From: Bacteroidota bacterium
GTDB taxonomy: Bacteria > Bacteroidota > Bacteroidia > UKL13-3
NCBI GenBank assembly: GCA_025359805.1
Contig: JANYDU010000053.1
Coordinates: forward strand, 1 to 45,725
Reading direction: 5' to 3'
DNA: 45,725 bases
The translations under genes were made by a program, and so were the position numbers. Position 1 is the first letter of the stretch; each line of letters begins with the position of its first letter. The notes under the pieces are model-generated. The model was given only the letters and a program-made list of their open reading frames with translations, was not told the origin of the DNA and did no database searches. This document shows positions 25,746 through 33,891 of this stretch, piece after piece.

Positions 25746-26182
25746 AATACCACATTATGGAATTTAGGAGACCTTAAAACCAATACTAATGATACATTTA
25801 GTAAATCATATTCTTTGGCAGGTACCTATAATGTAAAACTAAAAGTAACTGATGCAAATAATTGTAAGGATAGTACAACAAAAAGCAATTACGGTAAAAC
25901 CAAATCCTGCGAAACCAATTGTGATTGCAATAAGTAATTCACAATTGCAAAGCACAGCAGCTAATTCGTATCAATGGTTTTTAAATAATACTCTATTATC
26001 AAGTGCCTCTAATCAAACCTTAACCATTACTCAAAACGGAATTTTAAAAAGTATTGATTGATAGCACAAATGGATGTGGAAACTTATCAGATCTTTTTAA
26101 TGCAACAAAGGTTGATGTGGAGGAAGTGTATTTATTTGATGATGAAATAAAACTTTACCTTAACCCAGCAACAGATGAATAA
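25746..26182 (+). pseudogene. Decayed 3' fragment of a PKD/Ig/T9SS surface-protein gene
   Basis: Read through two frameshifts, this stretch encodes TLWNLGDLKTNTNDTFSKSY, VKLKVTDANNCKDS, then (shift near 25880) AKPIVIAISNSQLQSTAANS and YQWFLNNTLL, then (shift near 26045) VLIDSTNGCGNLS and DDEIKLYLNPATDE before a stop. Each block aligns in order with the last PKD unit, the Ig-like segment and the start of the sorting domain of the gene at 3-2240 (RLWNLGDLTTNTSDSFSKTY, LLQSTSANSYQWYQNG, VLIDSTNGCSNLS, DEIKIYPNPATQE). The 5' part is missing and the sorting domain is cut after about 15 residues. It is therefore a truncated, frameshifted paralogue, not a working gene. Confidence 0.88.
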
Positions 26183-26186
26183 TTTG

Positions 26187-26609
26187 TTAAATCATTTCTC
26201 TGCCATCATTAAAGAAATAAACATCTTCAATTTTTTCTCCTGTTTTTATTTCAACTTCATAGTGCAAACCTTTTTTAAGGTCATCAATTTTTGTTGCTCT
26301 TCTGATTTTTGCTTTAGGATAATTCTTTTTAATTCCAGCCGAAACTGCAAGCGGAAGTTTGTTGAGCGGAATATCTGTTTCGGTTACCAACCATTTTCCT
26401 GTTACATCAAAAGTAGATGAAACATTGGCACTATCCATTTCAAAATCGGCTTCATACTCATCAATATCTTCTGGAGTCCACTTTACTTTTTTTGCTTTAG
26501 GAAATTTTTGCGCAAAGGCTTTGCTAATGGCATCAGGCAGGGTTGTATTTTGCGCTTGAGAGGTGGTTATAAAAAAAATAATGATAAGTAGTAGAAGTAG
26601 TTTTTTCAT
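26187..26609 (-). CDS. Secreted PepSY-like domain protein
   Basis: 140 residues from the ATG at 26609 (the upstream TTG adds only two). A signal peptide (KKLLLLLIIIFFITTSQAQ) is followed by two similar halves: LPDAISKAFAQKFPKAKKVKW with YEADFEMD, and LPLAVSAGIKKNYPKAKIRRA with YEVEIKTGEKIEDVYF. The repeated pattern (helix with F/YPKAK, then strands) is that of PepSY-like/BLIP-like periplasmic proteins common in Bacteroidota, whose function is mostly unknown; inhibition of a peptidase is only a family guess. It stands alone, its stop 5 bp from the pseudogene remnant. Confidence 0.8.
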   Translation of the reverse strand: MKKLLLLLIIIFFITTSQAQNTTLPDAISKAFAQKFPKAKKVKWTPEDIDEYEADFEMDSANVSSTFDVTGKWLVTETDIPLNKLPLAVSAGIKKNYPKAKIRRATKIDDLKKGLHYEVEIKTGEKIEDVYFFNDGREMI

Positions 26610-26716
26610 GCTCAATTTTAAATAAAATAAATTATACTTTTTTATTACCTCACTAAAAAAATGTTAATAGGTAGATTCTGTTTCATTTTGAATGAATGAG
26701 ATAGAAGATAAAAAAA

Positions 26717-27949
26717 TTACTCATATCTTAGTGCTTCAATTGGATCTAATTTGGAGGCTTTAATTGCAGGATATATTCCAGAAATTACCCCAACAATATA
26801 ACATAATACCAATCCTAAAATAATCCATAACCAAGGAATAATAAATCCTCCATTCATGAGCATTGATACTGCATTGCCCATAGCAATTCCAAGTATTACT
26901 CCGCCTACTCCCCCAATCTGACAAATCACAATGGCTTCAATTAAAAACTGTCGTCTAATTACTTTTGAAGTTGCACCAATGGCTTTTCTAATTCCAATTT
27001 CACGGGTTCGTTCGGTAACTGAAACCAACATAATATTCATCAAACCAACTGCTGCTCCAAGCAATGTAATAAACCCAATTAAGGTTGCGGCAATGGTTAC
27101 ATAACTTAAATTATCAATGAGTTCTTTCGCAATATTATCGCTCTTCATAATTTCAAAATTATCTTCTGAAATGGCTGGTAATCTTCTTGCTTTTCTAAAA
27201 ACTGCCGTGGCTTCATCAATAGCAACACCCATATTTGGAACATCGGTTACAGCAACTGTAATCACAAAACTCATATTTGGTCGGGCAAAAACTTGTCTGG
27301 CATTCTCAAGCGGAACAATTACAATTCTATCTCCCCCAAAACCCATTGCCGAGCCTTTGGTTTTTAATAAACCAATTACTCTATATTTTGCTCCACCAAC
27401 AGAAATACTTTCTCCAATGGGAATTTTATTTTTAAATAACTTGGTTTTTATTTCTTGTCCAATAATGGCAACATTGGCTGAACTCTTTACATCTTTTTCA
27501 GAAAAATTTCTACCATATTCAATATCATATCCCGATACATTTAAGTAGTTTTCATCGCCACCCATAACCATCACATTGGGTTCTGTTTTGTATGATTCAT
27601 GTTTTACGGTGCTGTTAAAAGAAGCATTAACTGATAAAGAGGTGATAGAAGGATATTGAAAATTTTCGATAAACTCATACGCCTCACCTTTTGTGATAGT
27701 ACGATATTTTTTCTGAGGTTTTCCCTTCACTCCAAACTGAATATTGTTACCTCTATTCTTGATATTAAAAGTATTGGCACCCATGTTTGAAAAGCTGTCA
27801 TTAATAGATGCTTTAATACCGTCAATAGCAGTAAGAATTCCTACTAAAGCCATAATACCAATAGAAATAATGAGCGCAGTTATAGTTGCTCTGGTTCTAT
27901 TTCCTTTGATGGATTCAAATGCAATACTGATGTTATCTTTTAATGTCAA
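26717..27949 (-). CDS. MacB/FtsX-type ABC transporter permease
   Basis: 410 residues with four membrane segments: one near the N-terminus ([20 protein letters not shown]), a large periplasmic MacB-type domain (about 50-270), then three in the FtsX domain ([20 protein letters not shown], then [15 protein letters not shown], and [20 protein letters not shown]). [24 protein letters not shown] is the FtsX-family coupling motif, and PIEALRYE is the usual end. It needs an ATPase encoded elsewhere; none is in the window. The start is a TTG at 27949 directly after the TAA of the IscA-like gene and in the same frame; a later start would lose the conserved N-terminus. Confidence 0.88.
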   Translation of the reverse strand: MTLKDNISIAFESIKGNRTRATITALIISIGIMALVGILTAIDGIKASINDSFSNMGANTFNIKNRGNNIQFGVKGKPQKKYRTITKGEAYEFIENFQYPSITSLSVNASFNSTVKHESYKTEPNVMVMGGDENYLNVSGYDIEYGRNFSEKDVKSSANVAIIGQEIKTKLFKNKIPIGESISVGGAKYRVIGLLKTKGSAMGFGGDRIVIVPLENARQVFARPNMSFVITVAVTDVPNMGVAIDEATAVFRKARRLPAISEDNFEIMKSDNIAKELIDNLSYVTIAATLIGFITLLGAAVGLMNIMLVSVTERTREIGIRKAIGATSKVIRRQFLIEAIVICQIGGVGGVILGIAMGNAVSMLMNGGFIIPWLWIILGLVLCYIVGVISGIYPAIKASKLDPIEALRYE

Positions 27950-28249
27950 TTATTTGTTGTTATTATTTTCAACGAATGTAAAACCTTTCCTTCCTTGTTC
28001 TTCTTTATAATCTATTTTCATCCCTGCAAAAAAGAAAATTTCTCCAGGATGATAAATTACTTGTATTCCATTTATTTCAACGGATTTATCTTTTTCTGTT
28101 TGTTCATCAAAGCCAATAATTAAACGTTTATTGGTTTCGTTTTTCTGACGAATTCCAACTCTCAAAGCATGTCCATCTGGTATTTGCAAGGTGGATTTAT
28201 ATTTATTTATTGCCTCAATGGCTGCGTCTGTAAATGCTATAATACTCAC
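27950..28249 (-). CDS. HesB/IscA-fold protein lacking all cysteines
   Basis: 99 residues. The order of elements fits an A-type Fe-S carrier: FTDAAIEAINKY, ALRVGIRQK, IIGFDEQTEKDKSVEINGIQVIY, FFFAGMKIDYKEE, GRKGFTFVEN. In IscA the stretch after the first strand has a Cys-Ser-Gly motif and the C-terminus has Cys-Gly-Cys. Here the first is KNETNKR and the second is absent (it ends NNNNK), so the usual cluster ligands are all missing. It probably does not bind a cluster in the standard way. The start is GTG at 28249, 1 bp after the pyrD stop; no ATG is available before residue 76. The MacB-like permease follows with no gap. Confidence 0.78.
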   Translation of the reverse strand: MSIIAFTDAAIEAINKYKSTLQIPDGHALRVGIRQKNETNKRLIIGFDEQTEKDKSVEINGIQVIYHPGEIFFFAGMKIDYKEEQGRKGFTFVENNNNK

Positions 28250-28250
28250 T

Positions 28251-29276
28251 TCAATCTAAATGCTTAACAATTCTTTTTACCACCGCTGGACCTTTATAAA
28301 TAAAACCTGTATACAATTGTAATAAGGTGGCACCTGCATCTATTTTTTGTTGTGCTGATGTTTCATCATAAATACCCCCAACCCCCATCATAGGAATAGT
28401 TCTATTTGATTTTGTGTTGATATAGTTGATTACTTCTGTTGCCTTAATTGAAAGTATTTTTCCACTTAATCCTCCTGCTCCAATAGATTCAACTTCTTTA
28501 GCCGATGCTTTTAATCCATCTCTACTAATAGTTGTATTTGTTGCTACAATTCCATCAATGCCAGTTTCTTTCACAATGTTTATCACGTCATCCAATTGTT
28601 CATTGGTTAAATCTGGAGCAATTTTTAATAGCACGGGTTTTTGTTTTTTTTGTTGATGAACAAAATTATTCCTAATTATGATGAGTGAGGAAAGAATTTT
28701 TTTAAGCGGTTCTTTATCCTGCAATGCACGCAAATTTGGAGTGTTAGGCGAACTCACATTTACTACAAAATAATCGACATAATCATACAGCTTGGTAAAA
28801 CAAATTTCATAATCAATTTGTGCATTTTCGTTTGGAGTGAGTTTGTTTTTGCCGATATTTCCTCCAACAACTAATCCTTTAGGTCTGTTTTTTAAACGTT
28901 CAACAGCGGCATCAACACCCTCATTATTAAAGCCCATTCTGTTAATAATGGCTTCGTCTTTTTTTAATCTGAACAAACGAGGTTTATCATTTCCGGATTG
29001 CGCTAATGGAGTTAATGTTCCTATTTCTACAAAACCAAAACCTAACGTTTGCAATTCGTAAAGATACTTAGCATTTTTATCAAATCCTGCGGCAAGTCCC
29101 ATTCTATTTGGGAACTTCAACCCTATAAAATTGATGGGTTTTTCAACATAAAATATTCCTTTTACTATAGAGTAAATAAAAGGAATTTTTAAAACCCAAC
29201 GTAAAATGGTAAGCGTAAAATAATGTGCCGTTTCAGCGGGCATCAAAAACAAAATTCGAAGAATGAGTTTGTACAA
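28251..29276 (-). CDS. pyrD: Dihydroorotate dehydrogenase (quinone), class 2
   Basis: Oxidises dihydroorotate to orotate with FMN and passes electrons to membrane quinone, the fourth step of pyrimidine synthesis. 341 residues. The N-terminal helix region that enters the membrane ([20 protein letters not shown]) marks class 2. [46 protein letters not shown] (Ser as active-site base, as in class 2), [19 protein letters not shown] and MGVGGIYDE bind FMN or orotate. The start is probably the TTG at 29276, which gives the family's MYK opening; an ATG at 29243 is the alternative. It leads a compact trio with the IscA-like gene and permease. Confidence 0.94.
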   Translation of the reverse strand: MYKLILRILFLMPAETAHYFTLTILRWVLKIPFIYSIVKGIFYVEKPINFIGLKFPNRMGLAAGFDKNAKYLYELQTLGFGFVEIGTLTPLAQSGNDKPRLFRLKKDEAIINRMGFNNEGVDAAVERLKNRPKGLVVGGNIGKNKLTPNENAQIDYEICFTKLYDYVDYFVVNVSSPNTPNLRALQDKEPLKKILSSLIIIRNNFVHQQKKQKPVLLKIAPDLTNEQLDDVINIVKETGIDGIVATNTTISRDGLKASAKEVESIGAGGLSGKILSIKATEVINYINTKSNRTIPMMGVGGIYDETSAQQKIDAGATLLQLYTGFIYKGPAVVKRIVKHLD

Positions 29277-29355
29277 AGCGTATTTATAAAATGAGCAGCG
29301 AAAATAATAGGCTTAAAGTATTTACAATTGTTTAGCCTCAAATATTTACACACAA

Positions 29356-29387
29356 AAAAAGCAGACTTAGTAATAAGTCTGCTTTTT
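29356..29387 (-). terminator. Bidirectional terminator between cspA-type gene and pyrD
   Basis: AAAAAGCAGACTTA pairs perfectly with TAAGTCTGCTTTTT (14 bp) around GTAA. It ends the cold-shock transcript 20 bp after its stop and insulates pyrD. Confidence 0.9.
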
Positions 29388-29407
29388 GGTACAAGGTTTT
29401 TATAAAA

Positions 29408-29608
29408 TTAAATACGCTCTACATTTACAGCGTTCATTCCTTTTTTACCTTTTTCTAAACTAAATTGTACTCTGTCGTTTTCTTGAATCTCATGAATAAG
29501 ACCAGTTTGGTGTACAAATGTTTCTGTGTTTGAATCATCATGTTTGATAAATCCAAAACCTTTTTCTCTGTTGAAGAACTTTACAGTTCCTGTTTGTGAT
29601 GTGTTCAT
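29408..29608 (-). CDS. Cold-shock domain protein (CspA family)
   Basis: 66 residues, a single five-stranded cold-shock domain. GTVKFFNREKGFGFIK holds RNP1 (KGFGFI), and ETFVHQTGL is the RNP2 region with Thr-Phe-Val-His. VQFSLEKGKKGMNAVNV closes the barrel. It binds single-stranded RNA/DNA and acts as an RNA chaperone. The ATG at 29608 is clear. The gene has a full promoter about 160 bp upstream and so a long leader, as in other cold-shock genes, and a strong terminator. Confidence 0.95.
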   Translation of the reverse strand: MNTSQTGTVKFFNREKGFGFIKHDDSNTETFVHQTGLIHEIQENDRVQFSLEKGKKGMNAVNVERI

Positions 29609-29641
29609 TGTGTGTTTTGTTGTTTTTGTTTATTTATAATT

Positions 29642-29657
29642 GGAGTAATACAACTCC
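29642..29657 (-). promoter_or_regulatory. Hairpin in the cold-shock mRNA leader
   Basis: GGAGT and ACTCC pair around six bases, about 34 nt upstream of the start codon on the minus strand. Between it and the ATG the mRNA is an A/C-rich single-stranded tract. It is a possible temperature-responsive or stabilising element; function not shown. Confidence 0.35.
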
Positions 29658-29767
29658 GGTTTTAATTTTTTAATGCCAAGAAACGAAATTATTTTTTTTG
29701 GCTTTGTGATTACTGACTACTAAAACCAAATGAATGTTGAGGTAATAACATGCTTGTAATACTTTGG

Positions 29768-29797
29768 CAAATGTAAGTTGAAAAAATCAGAATGCAA
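29768..29797 (-). promoter_or_regulatory. Promoter of the cold-shock gene: TTG-N19-TACATTTG
   Basis: On the minus strand TTG (29797-29795) is followed by 19 bp and TACATTTG (29775-29768), a full match to the Bacteroidota -33/-7 promoter with standard spacing. Transcription would begin near 29764, giving a leader of about 155 nt. It is the best promoter in the window. Confidence 0.7.
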
Positions 29798-29851
29798 CAC
29801 ATTTTAAAAATAAAGTAGTAAATGATGATAATTGGATGAGTAAACAAAAAC

Positions 29852-29894
29852 GATTTCACAATACGATTATTGGTGTTGGTTGAAATCATTTTTT
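29852..29894 (+). promoter_or_regulatory. Terminator- or attenuator-like structure upstream of the M16 protease gene
   Basis: GATTTCA (29852-29858) pairs with TGAAATC (29881-29887). Nested inside is CAATA-CGAT-TATTG (29859-29872), with an 8-nt bulge on the 3' side. Six T's follow (29889-29894). It faces the M16 gene, 107 bp before its ATG, with no gene just upstream on plus. The rest of 29798-30000 shows nothing else I can name. Confidence 0.35.
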
Positions 29895-30000
29895 AAAATA
29901 ATTGTGTCCTTGTTCATTTTTAAACACATTACATGTTGATAAGCACGTTTCATTTACAGGATTATTGTTTTGATTTGCTTTGGCATTTATAAAATTAAAA

Positions 30001-32934
30001 ATGAAAAAAGTATTCGCTTCTCTCTTGTTGTTTGCTACTACACTTAGTTTTGCACAACAAACAAAATTTCCAATTCAGGAAAATACTTCGCCTGATGGTA
30101 AATTTAAATATCAAATCGTAACAAATGATCCTCTTGGGGTAAGAATTTATACCCTTCCAAATGGATTAACAGTAATGCTTTCGGTAAATAAAAGCGAGCC
30201 AAGGGTGCAAACTCTAATTGCTACAAAAGCTGGAAGTAAAAATGATCCTGCTGATAATACAGGATTGGCCCATTACTTGGAACACATGTTATTTAAAGGA
30301 ACCGATAAATTTGGAACAAAAGATTGGTTAAAAGAAAAAGAACAGCTCGATAAAATTGACGGCTTGTATGAACAATATAATAAAACAACAGATGAAGCCA
30401 AACGCAAACAAATTTATCATTTAATTGATTCAGTTAGTGGTGAGGCATCAAAGTTTGCAATAGCTAATGAGTACGATAAAATGCTTCAATCTATTGGTGC
30501 AACAGGTACAAATGCATTTACCTCTTTAGAGCAAACTGTTTATGTAAATGATATTCCACAAAATCAGCTTGAAAAATGGTTGAGTATAGAAGCAGAGCGT
30601 TTTCGTAATCCAGTACTGAGATTATTCCATACCGAGTTGGAAGCAGTATATGAAGAAAAAAATATTTCATTGGATAATGATCAACGCAAAATGTATGAAG
30701 CCATGATGAGTAATTTATTTACTAAACATGCATATGGAACGCAAACAACTATTGGAACAGTTGAACACCTTAAAAATCCATCATTAATTAAAATAAGAAA
30801 TTATTATAACACCAATTATGTGCCCAACAATATGGCCATTATTATGGCAGGAGATTTAGATCCTGATAAAACTATTGAAATGATAGCGAATAAATTTTCA
30901 TACATGCAACCTAAACCAGTAGCACCTTATACTTTTGAAGCGGAGCCAATAAGGACAAAGCCACTTATAGCAAGCGTTTATGGACCTGATGCAGAAAATT
31001 TGATGATTGCTTTTAGGTTACCTGGTGCCACAACAAAACAAGCTAAATATTTAGCTTTAGTTGATTATTTATTAGCCAACTCAAAAGCAGGATTAATTGA
31101 TTTAAATTTAGTAAAACAACAAAAAGTATTAGCAGCGGGTTCGTCTATTTGGCCAAATAAAGATTATAGCATTCACATGTTAACAGGCAAGGCTAAAAAA
31201 GACCAGTCTCTTGAAGAAGTGAAAGATTTGTTATTAGCACAATTAGATTTTATTAAAAAAGGAGAGTTTGATGAAGAAACTTTTAAAGCCATTATCAATA
31301 ATTTTAAAGTAGATCAAATTAGAAATTACGAAACCAATTCAGGAAGAGCATATACGATATTGGATGCTTTCACTACTGGAGTTCCATGGAATGAAGCAGC
31401 GGCTTATTTGGATGACCTATCAAGAATTACCAAACAAGAAATTGTAGATTTTGCTAACCAATATTATACCAATGATTATGTTATAGTTTATAAACGCCAA
31501 GGAGAAGATAAGGCAGTGAGAAAAGTTCCTAAACCAGAGATTACACCTGTTGAAGTAAATAGAGAAGATATATCACCATTTGTTAAAAGTATTATTGAAA
31601 CAAAAGCAGCAGAAATGAAACCGATGTTTTTGGATTATGATAAAGATATTACCAAATTAAAAACAGGCAAAGCCCCTTTTTATTACGTACAAAATAAAGA
31701 CAATGGATTATTTAAATTATACTATGTATTAGATATGGGAAAACTCCACGATTTAAAGGTTCCTCAAGCTATTAATTTATTGCAATATTTAGGAACGGAT
31801 CGTTTTACTGCCGAAGAAGTAAGTAAAGAGTTTTTTAAATTAGCATGTGATTTTGGTGTATCAGCAAGTGATGAGCAAGTATATGTTTACCTATCAGGGT
31901 TAGATGAAAATTTTGTTCCAGCAGTTCGTTTGTTTGAACATTTATTATCAAGTGTAAAACCTGATCAAAAAGCATTAAATGAAATGGTTGAACGCACGCT
32001 AAAAAGTAGATCTGATGGTAAATTAAATAAGGGCACAATTTTTAGAGCAGCATTAAGAAATTATGCTATTTATGGGAAAAATAATCCATTTACATACAAC
32101 TTAACAGCCGAGCAATTAAAGGCACTAAAAGCGGAAGAACTGGTGCAAATAATTAAGGAAATTACCTCTTATCAACATAAAATATTTTACTATGGACCGA
32201 GAAGACCTGTTGATGTGAATATATTTTTGACTAAAGAACATAAAATGGATGGGTATAAAAATTATCCTAAACCAATGGCATTTAAACGTCTCGAATCTAC
32301 TGCAAACAATGTATTGTTTACCGATTACAAAATGGTGCAATCAGAAATTATGTGGATTAATAAACAAAACATAAAGTACGATACAACAAGGTATCCAATC
32401 GTATCTATGTTTAACGAATATTTTGGAGGAGGAATGTCGTCTGTGGTTTTTCAAACCATTCGTGAATCAAAGGCATTGGCGTATTCTACCTATTCATTTT
32501 ATCAAACGCCTGCAAAAAAAACAGATCCATATTATATCGTTGCTTATGTTGGAACTCAAGCCGATAAAATGAATGATGCTGTTCCTGCAATGAATGATTT
32601 ATTACAAAACATGCCCAAATCTGAAATGGCTTTTGAGGCTGCAAAATCAGCCATACGCAATCAAATTGAAACCGAACGTATCAATAAGGAGTCGATCATT
32701 TTTAGTTATGCATCTGCCGAAAAATTAGGTTTACATCATGATGCAAGAATGGATGTTTACAATGGCTTAGATAAAATGACATTGGATGATATTCAGAAGT
32801 TTTATGATACTAATTATAAAGGTAAATTTTATACCTATTGTATAATGGGCTCAAAAGAAAAAGTAAATACAGATGATTTAAAAAAGTTTGGTAATGTTTC
32901 CATTCTCACACTTGAAGAATTATTTGGTTATTAA
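30001..32934 (+). CDS. Secreted M16-family zinc metallopeptidase (pitrilysin-like)
   Basis: 977 residues. A signal peptide (KKVFASLLLFATTLSFAQ) is followed by four M16 domains in one chain. The first has the inverted zinc motif HYLEH (about residue 90) and the third ligand in ELEAVYEEKN (about 212), so the active site is complete. The long insert DGLYEQYNKTTDEAKRK is typical of the Bacteroidota type. The second half (from about 510) has the inactive partner domains, including YFGGGMSSVVFQTIRESKALAYS, the substrate-binding R/Y motif. It should degrade peptides in the periplasm. The ATG at 30001 is used, since the frame upstream opens with TTG and lacks a signal. A hairpin terminator follows. 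Confidence 0.93.
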   Translation: MKKVFASLLLFATTLSFAQQTKFPIQENTSPDGKFKYQIVTNDPLGVRIYTLPNGLTVMLSVNKSEPRVQTLIATKAGSKNDPADNTGLAHYLEHMLFKGTDKFGTKDWLKEKEQLDKIDGLYEQYNKTTDEAKRKQIYHLIDSVSGEASKFAIANEYDKMLQSIGATGTNAFTSLEQTVYVNDIPQNQLEKWLSIEAERFRNPVLRLFHTELEAVYEEKNISLDNDQRKMYEAMMSNLFTKHAYGTQTTIGTVEHLKNPSLIKIRNYYNTNYVPNNMAIIMAGDLDPDKTIEMIANKFSYMQPKPVAPYTFEAEPIRTKPLIASVYGPDAENLMIAFRLPGATTKQAKYLALVDYLLANSKAGLIDLNLVKQQKVLAAGSSIWPNKDYSIHMLTGKAKKDQSLEEVKDLLLAQLDFIKKGEFDEETFKAIINNFKVDQIRNYETNSGRAYTILDAFTTGVPWNEAAAYLDDLSRITKQEIVDFANQYYTNDYVIVYKRQGEDKAVRKVPKPEITPVEVNREDISPFVKSIIETKAAEMKPMFLDYDKDITKLKTGKAPFYYVQNKDNGLFKLYYVLDMGKLHDLKVPQAINLLQYLGTDRFTAEEVSKEFFKLACDFGVSASDEQVYVYLSGLDENFVPAVRLFEHLLSSVKPDQKALNEMVERTLKSRSDGKLNKGTIFRAALRNYAIYGKNNPFTYNLTAEQLKALKAEELVQIIKEITSYQHKIFYYGPRRPVDVNIFLTKEHKMDGYKNYPKPMAFKRLESTANNVLFTDYKMVQSEIMWINKQNIKYDTTRYPIVSMFNEYFGGGMSSVVFQTIRESKALAYSTYSFYQTPAKKTDPYYIVAYVGTQADKMNDAVPAMNDLLQNMPKSEMAFEAAKSAIRNQIETERINKESIIFSYASAEKLGLHHDARMDVYNGLDKMTLDDIQKFYDTNYKGKFYTYCIMGSKEKVNTDDLKKFGNVSILTLEELFGY

Positions 32935-32957
32935 CTCTATTGATAATATTTAATTAT

Positions 32958-32995
32958 AGAGCTGGTGAAATATATCATCAGCTCTTTTTATTTTT
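32958..32995 (+). terminator. Terminator after the M16 gene, merged with the next promoter
   Basis: AGAGCTGGTGA pairs with TCATCAGCTCT (one G-U pair) around AATATA, followed by TTTTATTTTT. The T tract forms the -7 box of the SDR gene. Confidence 0.8.
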
Positions 32996-32996
32996 G
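32989..32996 (+). promoter_or_regulatory. Candidate -7 box of the SDR gene inside the terminator tail
   Basis: TATTTTTG is a perfect TAnnTTTG and ends 4 bp before the ATG at 33001, so a leaderless transcript is predicted. Confidence 0.4.
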
Positions 32997-33000
32997 TTGC

Positions 33001-33702
33001 ATGGATATTCAAAATAAAATTGTTGTAATCACAGGAGTGAGCAAAGGCATTGGCTATTATACAGCCAAAGCATTATTAGAAAAAGGAGCAATTGTTTTTG
33101 GACTTGGAAGAAACAACAACGACATTGAGCATCTCAATTTTCATTTTATTAACTGTGATGTTCGCAATTTTGATTTGGTTGAAAGCGCTTTTAAAGAAGT
33201 GTTTTTAAAAACAGATAATCAAATCCATATTTTACTAAATAATGCAGGGCTTGGTTATTTTGGATTTTTGGAAGATACCACTCTTGAACAATGGCATGAA
33301 ATATTTGAAACCAATGTAAATGGTGTATTTTATTGTTGTAAGATGGTATTGCCCGTTATGAAAAAAAATCAATATGGACATATCATCAATATTGCATCTA
33401 CCGCAGCTTTAGAAGGAATGCCTCAAGTGTCGGTATATTGCGCAAGTAAATGGGCCCTAAAAGGATTGAGTGAATCTTTGTATAGAGAAGTTAGAGATTT
33501 TAGAATTAAGGTTACTTGCATTTATCCGGGTTCTATTAAAACTGATTTTTTCAGGAACAGCCCGAACATAAAACCTCATGATTATATGTTAATGCCCGAA
33601 GATGTTGCTCAAAACATTATTCAAATCTTAAATATGCCTGATAATTTTCATACAACAAATTTAGAAATTAGGCCATTACAACCCAAAGGACCAACTAAAT
33701 AG
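33001..33702 (+). CDS. Short-chain dehydrogenase/reductase (SDR)
   Basis: 233 residues, classical SDR size. IVVITGVSKGIGYYTA holds the NAD(P)-binding GxxxGxG, NCDVRN the Asp at the end of the fourth strand, NNAGLGYFG the NNAG motif, and INIASTAALEGMPQVSVYCASK the catalytic Ser and Y-x-x-x-K. IYPGSIKTDF is the usual P-G stretch. Substrate cannot be inferred. The ATG at 33001 is chosen because the Rossmann fold starts right after it. It lies alone between two terminator/promoter regions. Confidence 0.92.
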   Translation: MDIQNKIVVITGVSKGIGYYTAKALLEKGAIVFGLGRNNNDIEHLNFHFINCDVRNFDLVESAFKEVFLKTDNQIHILLNNAGLGYFGFLEDTTLEQWHEIFETNVNGVFYCCKMVLPVMKKNQYGHIINIASTAALEGMPQVSVYCASKWALKGLSESLYREVRDFRIKVTCIYPGSIKTDFFRNSPNIKPHDYMLMPEDVAQNIIQILNMPDNFHTTNLEIRPLQPKGPTK

Positions 33703-33788
33703 AGACTGTTAGTGTAATATATTTATCAGTAAATCAATATATTATATTTATTTCTTATTAATGTTGTTTTATTTCTTAAAACTTCCAC

Positions 33789-33809
33789 TTACATTTGATA
33801 CTGTTTAAC
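33789..33809 (+). promoter_or_regulatory. Upstream copy of a duplicated 21-bp promoter element
   Basis: Contains TACATTTG (33790-33797), a perfect -7 box, followed by ATACTGTTTAAC. It is the same as the element at 33892-33912 except at two positions. A TTG lies at 33764-33766, 23 bp before the box. Confidence 0.55.
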
Positions 33810-33847
33810 AGCAGATAAAACAATTTTATTGTTAGTTTAAATAGTTT

Positions 33848-33864
33848 TTATGCAACACGCATAA
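33848..33864. promoter_or_regulatory. Inverted repeat between the two promoter copies
   Basis: TTATGC-AACAC-GCATAA, perfect 6-bp arms. It lies 39 bp after the first element and 28 bp before the second, a suitable place for a regulator. Short enough to arise by chance in AT-rich DNA. Confidence 0.3.
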
Positions 33865-33891
33865 TTACATATACAGCTTATACAAATGAAA

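Noticed and set aside
25852..26061. A 69-codon plus-strand ORF as a separate gene
   Set aside because: Its residues match the middle of the surface protein at 3-2240, so it is one frame of the pseudogene at 25746-26182.
27117..27548. A 143-codon plus-strand ORF opposite the MacB-like permease
   Set aside because: The permease frame is strongly supported by FtsX motifs and membrane segments; the opposite frame has none and is explained by its base composition.
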